In this document: positions 26,851 through 36,349 of the stretch, piece after piece
How the letters are laid out: each line of letters opens with the position of its first letter
Position numbering within the stretch: position 1 is the stretch's first letter
NCBI RefSeq assembly: GCF_024129865.1
Contig: NZ_JAMYFE010000058.1
Coordinates: 1 to 64,000 of the forward strand
Length of the DNA stretch: 64,000 nucleotides
DNA from: Stieleria tagensis
GTDB taxonomy: Bacteria; Planctomycetota; Planctomycetia; Pirellulales; Pirellulaceae
Reading direction: 5' to 3'
Translations under genes and position numbers: made by a program
Notes under the pieces: model-generated
The model's database searches: none
Seen by the model: only the letters and a program-made list of their open reading frames with translations
What the model was told of the DNA's origin: nothing

Positions 26851-28974
26851 ATGTCTCGACTCGGCATTGCCTTTACCATCGGCTGGATCTTCATGACACT
26901 GACACCCCCCCTCGGTCTGACCGATGAGCCCAGCGTTGTCGCCACGGACGATCCCTACCTGTGGCTGGAAGAAGTTGAGGGCGATAAAGCTCTCGATTGG
27001 GTTCGAAAACGTAACGGACAGTCGACCGAGTTGATTCAGTCTGCGTCCACGTTCAAGCAGTTGGAGTCAGACTTGTTGGAGATTTTGGATTCTGATCAAC
27101 GGATTCCAGCGGTGCAAAAGCGCGGGGAGTACTACTACAACTTTTGGCGAAACGGTGAACACCCGCGCGGCGTCTGGCGGCGAACCACCATGGACGAGTA
27201 CCGAAAGGAAGACCCTAAGTGGGACATTATTTTGGATCTGGACCAGGTTGCCAAAGACGAAAATGAAAACTGGGTTTGGGGCGGCGTTTCAATGCTGCGA
27301 CCCGACTACGACCTGGCGCTGGTGGATCTGTCGCGCGGCGGTGCCGACGCAACCGTGACGCGTGAATTCGATGTGAACCAGCGCGCGTTCGTCCAAGATG
27401 GATTCAGCCGACCGGAAGCCAAGGGCGGTATGGAATGGATCGATCGAGACACGGTGTTCATTCAGACTGATTTTGGCGAAGGCACGATGACCGAGTCTGG
27501 TTATCCACGGCTCGCCAAAAAATGGAAACGCGGCACGCCCATGGAATCAGCCACCTTGGTGTTCGCAGGCCAACCGACCGACATGAGCATTGGTGCGTCG
27601 CACGACGACACGCCGGGGTACGAACGGAATTTCGCCTACCGATCGATCGCGTTTTACAACAACGAATTGTTTTTGCTGCCGGATTCTGGGGAGCCGATTC
27701 AAATCGAGGTGCCCAACTCGGCTGGTAAACGTGTCGTTCGTGATTGGCTGCTGCTGGAACTGCGCGAACCCTACACCGTCGGTGAAATTCAGTACGCGGC
27801 AGGCTCCCTCATCGTCACGAATATTAATGACTTTCTGAAGGGAGAACGTGACTTCGTTGTCCTGTTCGAGCCCACCGATTCAACCGCCCTGTCGGGATTC
27901 GGATTCACCAAAGACTACGCCTACTTGAACATCCTGGAAGATGTCAAAAATCGCATTCAAATTCTCAAGCCGACCGATGACGATTGGCAGCGAATGCCGC
28001 TGGTCGGTGCGCCACAGTTCGGAACGGTTGGAATTCGAGCGGTCGATTCGGACGAGTCCAACGAGTACTTTTTGACGACCACCGATTACCTCACTCCGAC
28101 GACGCTGTTGATGGGTGAGATCGGTTCGCAACCGGAAACGTTGAAATCGCTTCCGGCGTTTTTTGATGCCAGCCAACTTGAAATCAAACAACACTTTGCG
28201 ACCAGTAAAGACGGTACCAAGGTGCCGTATTTCATGGTCGCTCAGAAAGACCTAGCGACCACGGGCGATCACCCCACACTGTTGTATGGCTACGGTGGGT
28301 TTGAGATTTCGCTGCAGCCCAGCTACAGCGCCAGTGTCGGTCGGGCCTGGACAACACAGGGCGGGGTCTATGTGGTTGCCAACATTCGTGGCGGCGGTGA
28401 ATATGGCCCCCGCTGGCACCAAGCCGCACTCAAAGAAAATCGCGTTCGCGCCTACGAAGACTTTGCGGCCGTTGCCAAGGACTTGTTTGATCGAGGCATC
28501 ACATCGCCACAAAAACTGGGGATTCAGGGCGGATCTAACGGCGGACTGTTGGTCGGCAACATGGTGACTCGCTACCCCGAACTGATGGCCGCCGCGGTTT
28601 GCCAAGTGCCGCTATTGGATATGCGGCGCTATCACAAATTGCTGGCCGGCGCCTCTTGGATGGCCGAGTATGGCGACCCGGATGATCCCGAGCAGTGGAA
28701 GTTTATCCAAACGTTCTCGCCCTATCAGCGTGTGCAACCCGAGACGAAATACCCGTCGGTGCTGTTCATGACGTCCACGCGAGACGATCGCGTGCATCCC
28801 GGTCACGCGCGGAAAATGATGGCACTGATGGAGTCCCAAGGTCACGATGTCATCTACTATGAAAACATCGAAGGGGGGCATGGCGGAGCAGCCAACAACG
28901 CCCAACGCGCCCGCATGCAGGCATTGGCGTACACGTATCTGCAACAAAAGTTGATGACTGATCGCAGCCAGTGA
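26851..28974 (+). CDS. prolyl oligopeptidase (family S9A), exported
   Basis: A 707-residue product from ATG 26851, with an N-terminal signal (LGIAFTIGWIFMTLTPPLG). The N-terminal propeller starts with DDPYLWLEEVEGDKALDWV, diagnostic of S9A. The catalytic domain shows LLYGYGGFEISLQPSYS, the nucleophile in GGSNGGLLVG (Ser562), Asp in TSTRDDRVHPGH (about 646) and His677 in EGGHGG. It cleaves short peptides after proline; with a signal it would act in the periplasm. An upstream extension in frame to 26695 would translate the 17-bp tandem repeats and is not accepted. No operon partner; it is followed by a REP array. Confidence 0.9.
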   Translation: MSRLGIAFTIGWIFMTLTPPLGLTDEPSVVATDDPYLWLEEVEGDKALDWVRKRNGQSTELIQSASTFKQLESDLLEILDSDQRIPAVQKRGEYYYNFWRNGEHPRGVWRRTTMDEYRKEDPKWDIILDLDQVAKDENENWVWGGVSMLRPDYDLALVDLSRGGADATVTREFDVNQRAFVQDGFSRPEAKGGMEWIDRDTVFIQTDFGEGTMTESGYPRLAKKWKRGTPMESATLVFAGQPTDMSIGASHDDTPGYERNFAYRSIAFYNNELFLLPDSGEPIQIEVPNSAGKRVVRDWLLLELREPYTVGEIQYAAGSLIVTNINDFLKGERDFVVLFEPTDSTALSGFGFTKDYAYLNILEDVKNRIQILKPTDDDWQRMPLVGAPQFGTVGIRAVDSDESNEYFLTTTDYLTPTTLLMGEIGSQPETLKSLPAFFDASQLEIKQHFATSKDGTKVPYFMVAQKDLATTGDHPTLLYGYGGFEISLQPSYSASVGRAWTTQGGVYVVANIRGGGEYGPRWHQAALKENRVRAYEDFAAVAKDLFDRGITSPQKLGIQGGSNGGLLVGNMVTRYPELMAAAVCQVPLLDMRRYHKLLAGASWMAEYGDPDDPEQWKFIQTFSPYQRVQPETKYPSVLFMTSTRDDRVHPGHARKMMALMESQGHDVIYYENIEGGHGGAANNAQRARMQALAYTYLQQKLMTDRSQ

Positions 28975-29008
28975 TTGCGGCAACACCGGCCGATCTGAAC
29001 TCTGGCGC

Positions 29009-29455
29009 CGTAGCTGGACCGGCCACGGTTCAGACTTCCCAGGCACACCGGCCGGTCTGAACCCTGGCGGGATCAGCTACGAAGAGAATCGATCCCAACG
29101 CCGTAGCTGGACCGGCCACGGTTCAGACTTCCCCTGCATCCCAGTCCGGTCTGAACCCTGGCGGGATCAGCTACGAAGAGAATCGGCTCCAACGCCGTAG
29201 CTGGACCGGCCACGGTTCAGACTTCCCAGGCACGCCGGCCGGTCTGAACCCTGGCGGGATCAGCTACGAAGAGAATCGACTCCAACACCGTAGCTGGACC
29301 GGCCACGGTTCAGACTTCCCAGGCACGCCGGCCGGTCTGAACCCTGGCGGGATCAGCTACGAAGAGAATCGGCTCCAACACCGTAGCTGGACCGGCCACG
29401 GTTCAGACTTCCCCTGCATCCCAGTCCGGTCTGAACCCTGGCGGGATCTGCTACG
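29009..29455. repeat. REP/BIME array 1 (five units, 93-94 bp)
   Basis: Units start at 29009, 29102, 29196, 29289 and 29382. Each begins with GTAGCTGGACC, closes a hairpin with GGTTCAG, and ends with the inverted CTGAACC...CAGCTAC, so it contains two head-to-head REPs each with GTAG at its foot. A degenerate half unit precedes it at about 28983. It fills the 571-bp gap between 28975 and 29545. Confidence 0.9.
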
Positions 29456-29545
29456 AAGCGTTCACTGTATTGCTTGCATTGCAATTTGGGTTTCTCCGTT
29501 GCTGGAGACGTGATCTGGGATTGATCAAGGTGCGCTCGATGGCTG

Positions 29546-30319
29546 ATGATAACGGGACTGAAACACCAACCCCCCATAGCGGCGCGACGCTCCGTGGCAA
29601 TCTTAATCAGCTGTGAAACCAGTGGCACCGCGCTGCCGAAATTGGCGGCCACGGAGGCAGCGATTGCGCCCGACGAAAACCAGTGGCGGGGAATCGACTC
29701 CGATTCGATCGATCATTGTGCCGGCGAACTCGCTGGACGATTGGCATCAATGATCAATATGCCGTTGATACGCAACCCATTTTGCAATGCGCTGATAGAT
29801 GTCAGCCGTTCGCTGCACCATCGTCAACTCTACGGGGCGCTCTCACAGGATTGGAGCGACGTCCAGAAGCAACAGTTGATCGATCTGGTCCATACACCCT
29901 ATCGCCGTCGCATCGAATCGGCGCTGCAACGTATCCTGCAGCAATTCACATTTGTGATTCATCTGTCGGTGCGGACGTTTGATTCACAAGTCAGCCAGAC
30001 ACCGCGGCGTGGCGACATCGGCCTGCTGTATGACCCGTCGCGGGAAGCCGAAGTCGATTTCTGTTTGGATTGGATCGATGAACTCTACGACCTATACCCA
30101 CATCTGCGAGTCCGTCGCAATTACCCGCGGCGAGGAACGGTCGATAGTCTGCACAAGGCACTGCGGAGAAAATTCCCCGCCGATCAGTACCTTGGAGTGG
30201 AGGTGTGGCTGAATCGTGCCTGGGCATCTCGCGATGTGGCACTACGCGACGAGGCGTTGAGGCACTTGGCGGCGTCACTGCGTGAAACCGTGGGCGTGCC
30301 GAGTAGCGAAGCGGCTTAA
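29546..30319 (+). CDS. N-formylglutamate amidohydrolase-like protein with degenerate active site
   Basis: 257 residues. The overall pattern of the N-formylglutamate amidohydrolase family is visible: SVAILISCETSG near residue 20 (normally CEHGG), ALIDVSRSLHHRQLYG, a HTPYRRRIESAL helix, VIHLSVRTF (normally HSF), RRGDIGLLYDPSREAEVDF, LRVRRNYPRRGTVDSL, and PADQYLGVEVWLNRAW. The His of CEHGG and the His of HSF, both expected near the metal, are replaced by Thr and Arg. The fold is therefore recognised but hydrolase activity is doubtful. It is convergent with parA, whose stop lies only 15 bp away. The exact start is uncertain because the region between 29456 and 29546 has no clear ribosome site. 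Confidence 0.65.
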   Translation: MITGLKHQPPIAARRSVAILISCETSGTALPKLAATEAAIAPDENQWRGIDSDSIDHCAGELAGRLASMINMPLIRNPFCNALIDVSRSLHHRQLYGALSQDWSDVQKQQLIDLVHTPYRRRIESALQRILQQFTFVIHLSVRTFDSQVSQTPRRGDIGLLYDPSREAEVDFCLDWIDELYDLYPHLRVRRNYPRRGTVDSLHKALRRKFPADQYLGVEVWLNRAWASRDVALRDEALRHLAASLRETVGVPSSEAA

Positions 30320-30333
30320 CTCCGATTGCCTGG

Positions 30334-31158
30334 TTAGGCGGCGACGCGTTGGATTGGTTTTGCGTGGGCGACTTCCTGGGCCAAAACTTCTTCGGCCAGG
30401 CTTTGGTAGTCCACCGCGCCGTTGCTGCCGGGCGAGTACTGGAAGATCGATTGCCCGAAACTGGGTGCTTCGGCCAAGCGGATGTTGCGTCGAATCCGGG
30501 TGTCAAAGAATCGCGCCCCACGAAAGAACTCGCGTCCTCCCTTGGTGGCTTGAAAGAATTCTTCGATGTCCGTGCTGACTTCGGCAGCCAGACGGGTGTT
30601 GGAGTCGTACATGCACAGCATGACGCCCGACAAACGCAATTGTTCGTTCAAACGACGCGAGACGATTTCGATGGTCCGCAGCAGTTTGCTCAACCCGTGC
30701 AGCGCCAAAAAGTGAGGCTGCAGCGGCAGGAAAACCTCTTTGACGGCGACCAGCGCGTTGACAGTCAGCACGCCTAAGCTGGGGGGGCAATCTAAAATCA
30801 GATAGTCGTATTCTTCCGGGTCATCTTGCAGTTTGTCGCGCAAGATCATCTCCCGTCCGACTTCTCCGGCCAATTCTAATTCCGATGCGGCCAGATCCAG
30901 ATTGGCTGGGACGACTGACAGGCGATCGGAAACACGTCGTCGCGATTCGGCGATCGTGGCTTCACCGCACAGCACTTCGTACATGCTAGGCTGGCCGCCG
31001 ACGGCGGTGATTCCCAGGTGCAACGAGGCGTGTGCTTGTGGATCCAGGTCCATGATACAGACGCGTTTCCCCGAATCGGCGAGCGCCGCACCCAGGTTCA
31101 CGGTGCTGGTGGTCTTGCCAACGCCGCCTTTTTGGTTGATCACTGCAATCGAGCGCAT
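30334..31158 (-). CDS. parA: ParA/Soj-family ATPase (orphan)
   Basis: 274 residues from ATG 31158, preceded by AGGAAAG at good spacing. The deviant Walker A KGGVGKTTSTVNL, the MDLDPQAHASLHL switch and LILDCPPSLGVLTVNAL are classical for ParA/Soj ATPases, which bind DNA when ATP-bound and position chromosomes, plasmids or protein clusters. No ParB gene or parS palindrome is visible nearby, so this may be the chromosomal segregation ATPase or a positioning ATPase for another cargo. The preceding gene (31678-31202) is 43 bp upstream on the same strand and may be its partner. The full set of consensus residues suggests it is active. Confidence 0.85.
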   Translation of the reverse strand: MRSIAVINQKGGVGKTTSTVNLGAALADSGKRVCIMDLDPQAHASLHLGITAVGGQPSMYEVLCGEATIAESRRRVSDRLSVVPANLDLAASELELAGEVGREMILRDKLQDDPEEYDYLILDCPPSLGVLTVNALVAVKEVFLPLQPHFLALHGLSKLLRTIEIVSRRLNEQLRLSGVMLCMYDSNTRLAAEVSTDIEEFFQATKGGREFFRGARFFDTRIRRNIRLAEAPSFGQSIFQYSPGSNGAVDYQSLAEEVLAQEVAHAKPIQRVAA

Positions 31159-31201
31159 GGTTTCTTTCCTCAAACTTGGGGTGGCTGTGTGTGGAGGGAC
31201 A

Positions 31202-31678
31202 TCAAGCCGCGGCGCGGCTGGCAGTGCCAGCTGCTGAATCGCCGTTGTTGGCCAGGCGCAGGTTTCCGTACGCCAGCAATACGTCGTGTAAATCCGCGTC
31301 GATCACGACCGTGTCGTCCGCAAAATCACTCAACCAGGTACTGTTGCGCTGTTGAGCACTCAGCAGCAGAGGGACGAGTAATTTCAGGGGGACAGAGCGG
31401 GTTTTATTCGGTCCCGTACCGGCAATCAGGTCCAATTCTCGCATCCAGCGAGGATCCGAAGCATCAGCCTCGGTCTGCGGGGTTGCCGAATCATCGGACC
31501 AGATTTTCCAGCCCGCTGGCAGTTGCTGATCTAAGTCGCTCATCAAATCCACTAATCGCTCGGAAAACGTTTTAATGCGTTGGTCGGCTGCACCGACGGC
31601 TATCCAGCAACGGTATCGACTTTGACGACTGGGGAAGTAAAGACGAAATAAACGATTTTGCCGGTTATCTAGTTTCAC
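31202..31678 (-). CDS. conserved-looking protein of unknown function upstream of parA
   Basis: A 158-residue protein starting MKLDNRQNRLFRLYFPSRQS. The first part is basic and aromatic; then come IKTFSERLVDLMSDLDQQLP and a helical C-terminal half (LKLLVPLLLSAQQRNSTWLS) ending in an Ala-rich tail. I do not recognise the family. It has no signal peptide and no transmembrane segment. It is placed 43 bp before parA with no promoter gap, so an adaptor or cargo role with ParA is possible but unproven. The tex-like gene is divergent, starting 271 bp away. Confidence 0.5.
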   Translation of the reverse strand: MKLDNRQNRLFRLYFPSRQSRYRCWIAVGAADQRIKTFSERLVDLMSDLDQQLPAGWKIWSDDSATPQTEADASDPRWMRELDLIAGTGPNKTRSVPLKLLVPLLLSAQQRNSTWLSDFADDTVVIDADLHDVLLAYGNLRLANNGDSAAGTASRAAA

Positions 31679-31949
31679 GGCTTCCCGATCGCTTCACCGC
31701 AGCGACTCGGTTGACATTCGGCCCGCATGGCGCTATTCTCGCGCGGCGAGCCTGGACGCAACAAAGACGCGGATTGACGCCGACGCTTTGGGAATGCCCC
31801 GGATCGCACCCTGTGCGGAATTCCCGCCGCGGACGTCTGGCATCGGATGAACAGTTCGGCGACGCGGCACACGAACAAACCTGGATCGCCACCCCTGACA
31901 GAATTGGCTGGGGGACGGGCGTCCGGACCAACACCGAGACCGACCGATC

Positions 31950-34900
31950 ATGGCCGTCGATCTAGAAGCAATCGCCCGACGCGGGCGATGCGATGCATCG
32001 AGTCTGAAAATTGCCCTGCCGTTACTAGAACAGGGTTACGAAGCTCCCTTCTTGGCGAGGTACCGCCGCGATGAACTCGGAGGGCTGGATGAATCCACCC
32101 TCTGGAGTTTGAAGGCGGCTGTTGATGCCGAGCAGAAACTGGCGGATTTCCGCGACGAATTGCGTGAGTTGTGGGAGGCGACGAAACTGGCCGACCCCGC
32201 GATCGGTGATGCGATTCGCAAAAGTGGATCCAACCGCACACTGCAGCGTCTCAACAAGCGGCTCCGTCAAGAAACCGCTTCGGGTGCCGAATCCGACGCC
32301 AATCGCTTGGCCGTGCGAATGCTGAATCCGGAAAAAGATGATCCCAGCGATCCGGCCGAAGTCGCCGCGTTGATGGAGTCGATCACCGATCCCGAAGCAG
32401 CCGTCGCCGGATTGGCAGAAGCCTTGCCCGCACGCCTGGCTGGTGACCCACGGGTGATCAGTGCCGCCGTTCGGTGGTTGAGCCGAAACGCCAAGATCCA
32501 TATCTCCAATGTCCACGATCCGCACATCGGTGCCGGTGAAGAGGAATCCGAGAAGAAAAAGTCCAAGGGCGAGAAGAAAAAAAAGCGGAAACCGAAATCC
32601 GACAGCTCGTCCAGCCAAACCGCAGCGACCGACGGCAATTCGCCAGACAACACGCCAGCGACTGATCCCAACAGCGCCCCACCGGCGGACACGGTCAGTG
32701 CCGAGTCAAACGCAGCGGGGCCGACCAACGATTCCCCAGCCAACGATTCCCCAGCCGACGCCAGCGACGCCCCTGCCGCAGTTGCACAGGCCCCTGCACC
32801 AACCGTCGAATCGACTTCCGAACCCGGTTCCGTAGCCGAATCGAACGTGGCTGAGAGCAGCGAGCCCAGCACGCAGGAAGGCGGCGAAGACCCCAAGAGC
32901 GGTCAAGAACAAGCGAACCAGGACGACGAAAAGACGGGTGAAGAAACACCGGCTGAATCGGTGTCCGCAGATTCGCCAGCTGAGCAACCCGAAGCAGCCC
33001 AGTCACCCGAAACGGCCCAGTCGCCGTCGAGCGAAGTTTCAGCGACTGCTGATACAGCGTCTGAAACCACGCCAGCGGGAACCGCAGCGGCTGTCGAATC
33101 CGATGTGGCGGGCGCGTCACAGTCGGCCGCAGAGGCCCCTGCAACAGCCGCGGAAGATCTACCGGGCTTCCAGCCGGATCCGAGCGAAAACAAGCCTGCT
33201 GCAAAAAAGAAAGCGGAAAAGAGTGCCGCGCCGAAAAAGCAAAAGAAAATCTCGCCACGTCAGCGTCGTCGACGTTGGCTGGTCAGCGTGCTGAAGCCAC
33301 TCGAAGGCAAACGGTTGCCGGCGACAAAGTTGAGCGCCTTTCAGGTCGTGATGCTCGGCCGTGCCCTGCGCAGCCAAGTCGCGGTGTGTGCGTTTGAATA
33401 TGACGCCGCCAAACTGGTCGGCGAGATCAAGCGAACCGTGATCGGTTTAAACAGTGGACTGGAATCGGTGCTTGGCGACGTGGTGATGCAGCACGAAGCC
33501 GACATCCGCGAAGCCGCCGAAGCAGCCTGGTGGGACGAATTGCACGAGCGGGCCTCGGCGCGTCTGGTCAGCGTGGTCGCCGATCACCTGCGCCGTCACG
33601 TCAATCGTGGGCCGGTCAAATCCAACGTCGTGATGTCGATCGACGCAGTCGGCCCCAAAACCGCCGCCACCTCGATCGTCTCCTCCGATGGTCGCGTGCT
33701 GCATGGCGAGGATCTGCCCTGCCAATTGTCCGGCAGCGTCCGCGGCCAGACGGTGGCCAAGATGGGCGAGCTGATTCATCAATACCATGTGGATCTGGTG
33801 ATCGTCAGTAACGGCCCGGCCCGCCGCGCCTGTCTGATTGCACTTGGCGATCTGATCGACCAGTCCCCCGACAGCTCGATTCGCTGGACGGTTGCCGACC
33901 GCTCGGGTGCCGACACGTACGCTAGCAGCGACGTGGCAAATTCTGAAATGCGATCAACACCGCGGCGTTTCCGCGCCGCAGCATGGATCGCTTTTTCCGT
34001 CCTGCACCCCGCCCAAGCGTTTGCCAAAGTCGATCCATTGCGATTGCGTCTGGCGTCGTTCCAGAGTGAATTGTCGGAAGACGCACTGGCGGTCACGCTC
34101 GGCCACATCATGGCCAGCGGCGCGTCACGCGGCGGTGTCGATGCCAACGCAGCCCCGCTGGGATGGATCGAGCAACTGCCGGGCATGAACCACGACGTGG
34201 CTCAGGCCCTGGTCGCCAAACGCGAAAACAGCCTGATCAAATCGCGCGCCGAACTGGCGGAGTTGGATGGATGGGAATCGGCAGTGCAGAGTCGCCAAGC
34301 GATGCCGTTTCTGCGTGTCTTTGAAAGTGACGAAGCACTCGATGGCACATTGATTCACCCGGACGACTACGCGCTGGCCAAGAAGCTCGCTACGGCACTC
34401 GAAATTGAATTGCCGCCCAACGCGCCGCCGGATTACGAAGCGCCCAGCTACGAAAAAGCTGCGGAGGCAAAAGAGCCCAAGCTGGTTGATGCGACTGCCC
34501 CCACGCAACCTGCCACCGTCGAAGATTTTGATCACGCCGGTGAAAAGGCTGGCGAATTCAAATTGCCCGAGGGAGAATCGGAGCAGTCCGAAACCGCCAC
34601 CGACGCGAGCGCCGATGCCCACGCCAGCTCGGAATCGACCGACAGCGACGCGAGCACCAACGAATTGGCGGCCGAGACAACGGAATCGGAAACACCAGCC
34701 GGCGAAGCTGAAACTGGCGAAGCTGAAACTGGCGAAGCGACGGAAACCGCCGAAGCAACTGCGGAGACCGAAGCGCCCACCGAGACTGCTGCGGCCACTC
34801 CGCAGCAACCGGCGGCTGCCGCCGAGCCGGTCAAACGTCCGCGTCCAGACCAAGCCAAGATTGACAAGTGCGTCAAGGAATGGCAAATCGGTCGACACCG

Positions 34901-35861
34901 TGCCAACCAACTGGTTGGCTGGCTGTGTGACCCGTTCGGCGAAACCGTCAACAGCAATGCCCCTCCCGGGGTGTTGTCCACGATGCCGACGCTGAAATCA
35001 CTGCAACCCGGCGATCAAGTGGTCGGTGTGGTCGTCGGCGTGATGAGCTTTGGAGTGTTCGTCGAACTGGCGCCTGACTGCAGCGGTCTGATTCACGTCA
35101 GTCGATTGAGCGACGGGTTCGTCGAGGACTTAAATGAAGCCATTCAGGTTGGTGATGTTGTCACCGCTTGGGTCACCGGTATCGATGAAAAACGACGCCG
35201 TGTCGGCCTGAGTGCTCTGTCGCCCGAACAAGAGCAGCAGATGGAACAAAACCGCCAACAACGCGGCAACCAAGGCGGACGTGGCGGAGTCCGACGCGAC
35301 GCAAGATCCGGTGGTCAAGGCGGACAAGCTGCCGCCACCGGCGGTCAAAGCCGAGGTGGGCAGTCGCGAGGCGGCCAAGGCGATTCCAGACGTTCCGGCC
35401 AAGGCGGACGTGGACAGGGTGGACGTGGGCAGGGCGGCGGACGAGGCCAAGGTGGCCGCGGCGGCGATAGTCGCGGTGGACGCAAACCACGCCAGCCTGA
35501 AACGTATCGGGTGGTCGCCAAACAAGAGGCCAAACCGATCTCCGATGCCATGCAGAAAGGCGTCGAACCCCTGCGGTCGTTTGGTGACCTGATGCAGTTC
35601 TACACCAAACAAGACGACGGCGACGCAACGTCCAAGAAAGTCACACCCAAACCGGCCAAGCCGGTCGCGGAAACCAACCCGCCAAAACCGGACGCTGCTT
35701 CCCCGCCAGCTGGCGATGCACCGCCAGCGGTCGCCAGTGACGCGCCCGCCCAGCCAGCTCCCGCCCAGCCAGCTCCGGCACAGCCAGCTCCGGCACAGCC
35801 CACCGCACCGGCCGGTGAAACGTCCGACGGGAGCGACAATGCGACGGGGGCGCCCGAATGA
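31950..35861 (+). CDS. giant Tex-like S1 RNA-binding protein with low-complexity inserts and RGG tail
   Basis: 1303 residues; typical Tex is about 770. Tex N-terminal helices occupy about 1-190 (LLEQGYEAPFLARYRRDELG). A Ser/Ala/Pro/Glu-rich insert spans about 194-430. The middle Tex/YqgF-like core is about 433-810 (VVMSIDAVGPKTAATSIV, then HhH-type PGMNHDVAQALVAKRENSLI and LDGTLIHPDDYALAKKLA). A second acidic insert covers about 820-965, and an S1 domain about 1015-1090 (GDQVVGVVVGVMSFGVFVEL). An RGG/RGQ box follows at about 1105-1180 and PAQ repeats near 1265-1283. Tex aids transcription and RNA handling. The next gene overlaps its stop by 4 bp. Confidence 0.8.
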   Translation: MAVDLEAIARRGRCDASSLKIALPLLEQGYEAPFLARYRRDELGGLDESTLWSLKAAVDAEQKLADFRDELRELWEATKLADPAIGDAIRKSGSNRTLQRLNKRLRQETASGAESDANRLAVRMLNPEKDDPSDPAEVAALMESITDPEAAVAGLAEALPARLAGDPRVISAAVRWLSRNAKIHISNVHDPHIGAGEEESEKKKSKGEKKKKRKPKSDSSSSQTAATDGNSPDNTPATDPNSAPPADTVSAESNAAGPTNDSPANDSPADASDAPAAVAQAPAPTVESTSEPGSVAESNVAESSEPSTQEGGEDPKSGQEQANQDDEKTGEETPAESVSADSPAEQPEAAQSPETAQSPSSEVSATADTASETTPAGTAAAVESDVAGASQSAAEAPATAAEDLPGFQPDPSENKPAAKKKAEKSAAPKKQKKISPRQRRRRWLVSVLKPLEGKRLPATKLSAFQVVMLGRALRSQVAVCAFEYDAAKLVGEIKRTVIGLNSGLESVLGDVVMQHEADIREAAEAAWWDELHERASARLVSVVADHLRRHVNRGPVKSNVVMSIDAVGPKTAATSIVSSDGRVLHGEDLPCQLSGSVRGQTVAKMGELIHQYHVDLVIVSNGPARRACLIALGDLIDQSPDSSIRWTVADRSGADTYASSDVANSEMRSTPRRFRAAAWIAFSVLHPAQAFAKVDPLRLRLASFQSELSEDALAVTLGHIMASGASRGGVDANAAPLGWIEQLPGMNHDVAQALVAKRENSLIKSRAELAELDGWESAVQSRQAMPFLRVFESDEALDGTLIHPDDYALAKKLATALEIELPPNAPPDYEAPSYEKAAEAKEPKLVDATAPTQPATVEDFDHAGEKAGEFKLPEGESEQSETATDASADAHASSESTDSDASTNELAAETTESETPAGEAETGEAETGEATETAEATAETEAPTETAAATPQQPAAAAEPVKRPRPDQAKIDKCVKEWQIGRHRANQLVGWLCDPFGETVNSNAPPGVLSTMPTLKSLQPGDQVVGVVVGVMSFGVFVELAPDCSGLIHVSRLSDGFVEDLNEAIQVGDVVTAWVTGIDEKRRRVGLSALSPEQEQQMEQNRQQRGNQGGRGGVRRDARSGGQGGQAAATGGQSRGGQSRGGQGDSRRSGQGGRGQGGRGQGGGRGQGGRGGDSRGGRKPRQPETYRVVAKQEAKPISDAMQKGVEPLRSFGDLMQFYTKQDDGDATSKKVTPKPAKPVAETNPPKPDAASPPAGDAPPAVASDAPAQPAPAQPAPAQPAPAQPTAPAGETSDGSDNATGAPE

Positions 35862-36349
35862 GCGATGATTTTAAGTCGCGTTTTGAGTCAGCGATTCAGC
35901 GCGGCCAACGCCGCCGAGAACATTCGGCGGACGAAGCCAAACGCAAGGAATTGACTGAAGAGGAACTGCGACGATTGCACACATCGTTTCGGCTGTCGCT
36001 GTCGGAACGGATCGAAGCCAAGGTCAAGAATGTGATCGATGCGTTTCCTGGCTTCCGTCAAGAGGCGCTGTTTGGTGAAGTCGGCTGGGGAACGGCCTGC
36101 TATCGCGATGACCTGAACATCCAAAACGGCCGCCGATCAAACCAGTACAGTCGGTTTGAGATGGTGATTCGACCCTACAGCGATCTGCGTGTGTTGGACC
36201 TGAAGGGCAAGGGAGCCGTCAAGAATCGGGAACTATTTAACCGCAGTCTGTTCCGCAAAATCGACGAAGTGGATGTGTCCGAGTTCGAAGACGTCATCGA
36301 CGCTTGGACGATCGAATACGCCGAACAGTTCGCCGCCCGAACCGCCTGA
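35858..36349 (+). CDS. conserved-looking cytoplasmic protein coupled to the Tex-like gene
   Basis: 163 residues, start ATG overlapping the previous stop (ATGA). The first 40 residues are charged and helical (FESAIQRGQRRREHSADEAK). The rest has an alpha/beta pattern with GFRQEALFGEVGWGTACYRD and YSRFEMVIRPYSDLRVLDLK, ending in an acidic helix. It looks like a full single domain but I do not know the family. Coupled translation with an RNA-binding Tex-like protein suggests a shared function in RNA or translation control; this is inference from context alone. Confidence 0.6.
   Translation: MSDDFKSRFESAIQRGQRRREHSADEAKRKELTEEELRRLHTSFRLSLSERIEAKVKNVIDAFPGFRQEALFGEVGWGTACYRDDLNIQNGRRSNQYSRFEMVIRPYSDLRVLDLKGKGAVKNRELFNRSLFRKIDEVDVSEFEDVIDAWTIEYAEQFAARTA

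Noticed and set aside
34125-34910. Long minus-strand ORFs under the tex-like gene
   Set aside because: They arise from the GC-skewed low-complexity coding sequence of the plus strand and have repetitive Phe/Gly/Arg composition with no recognisable start or fold.
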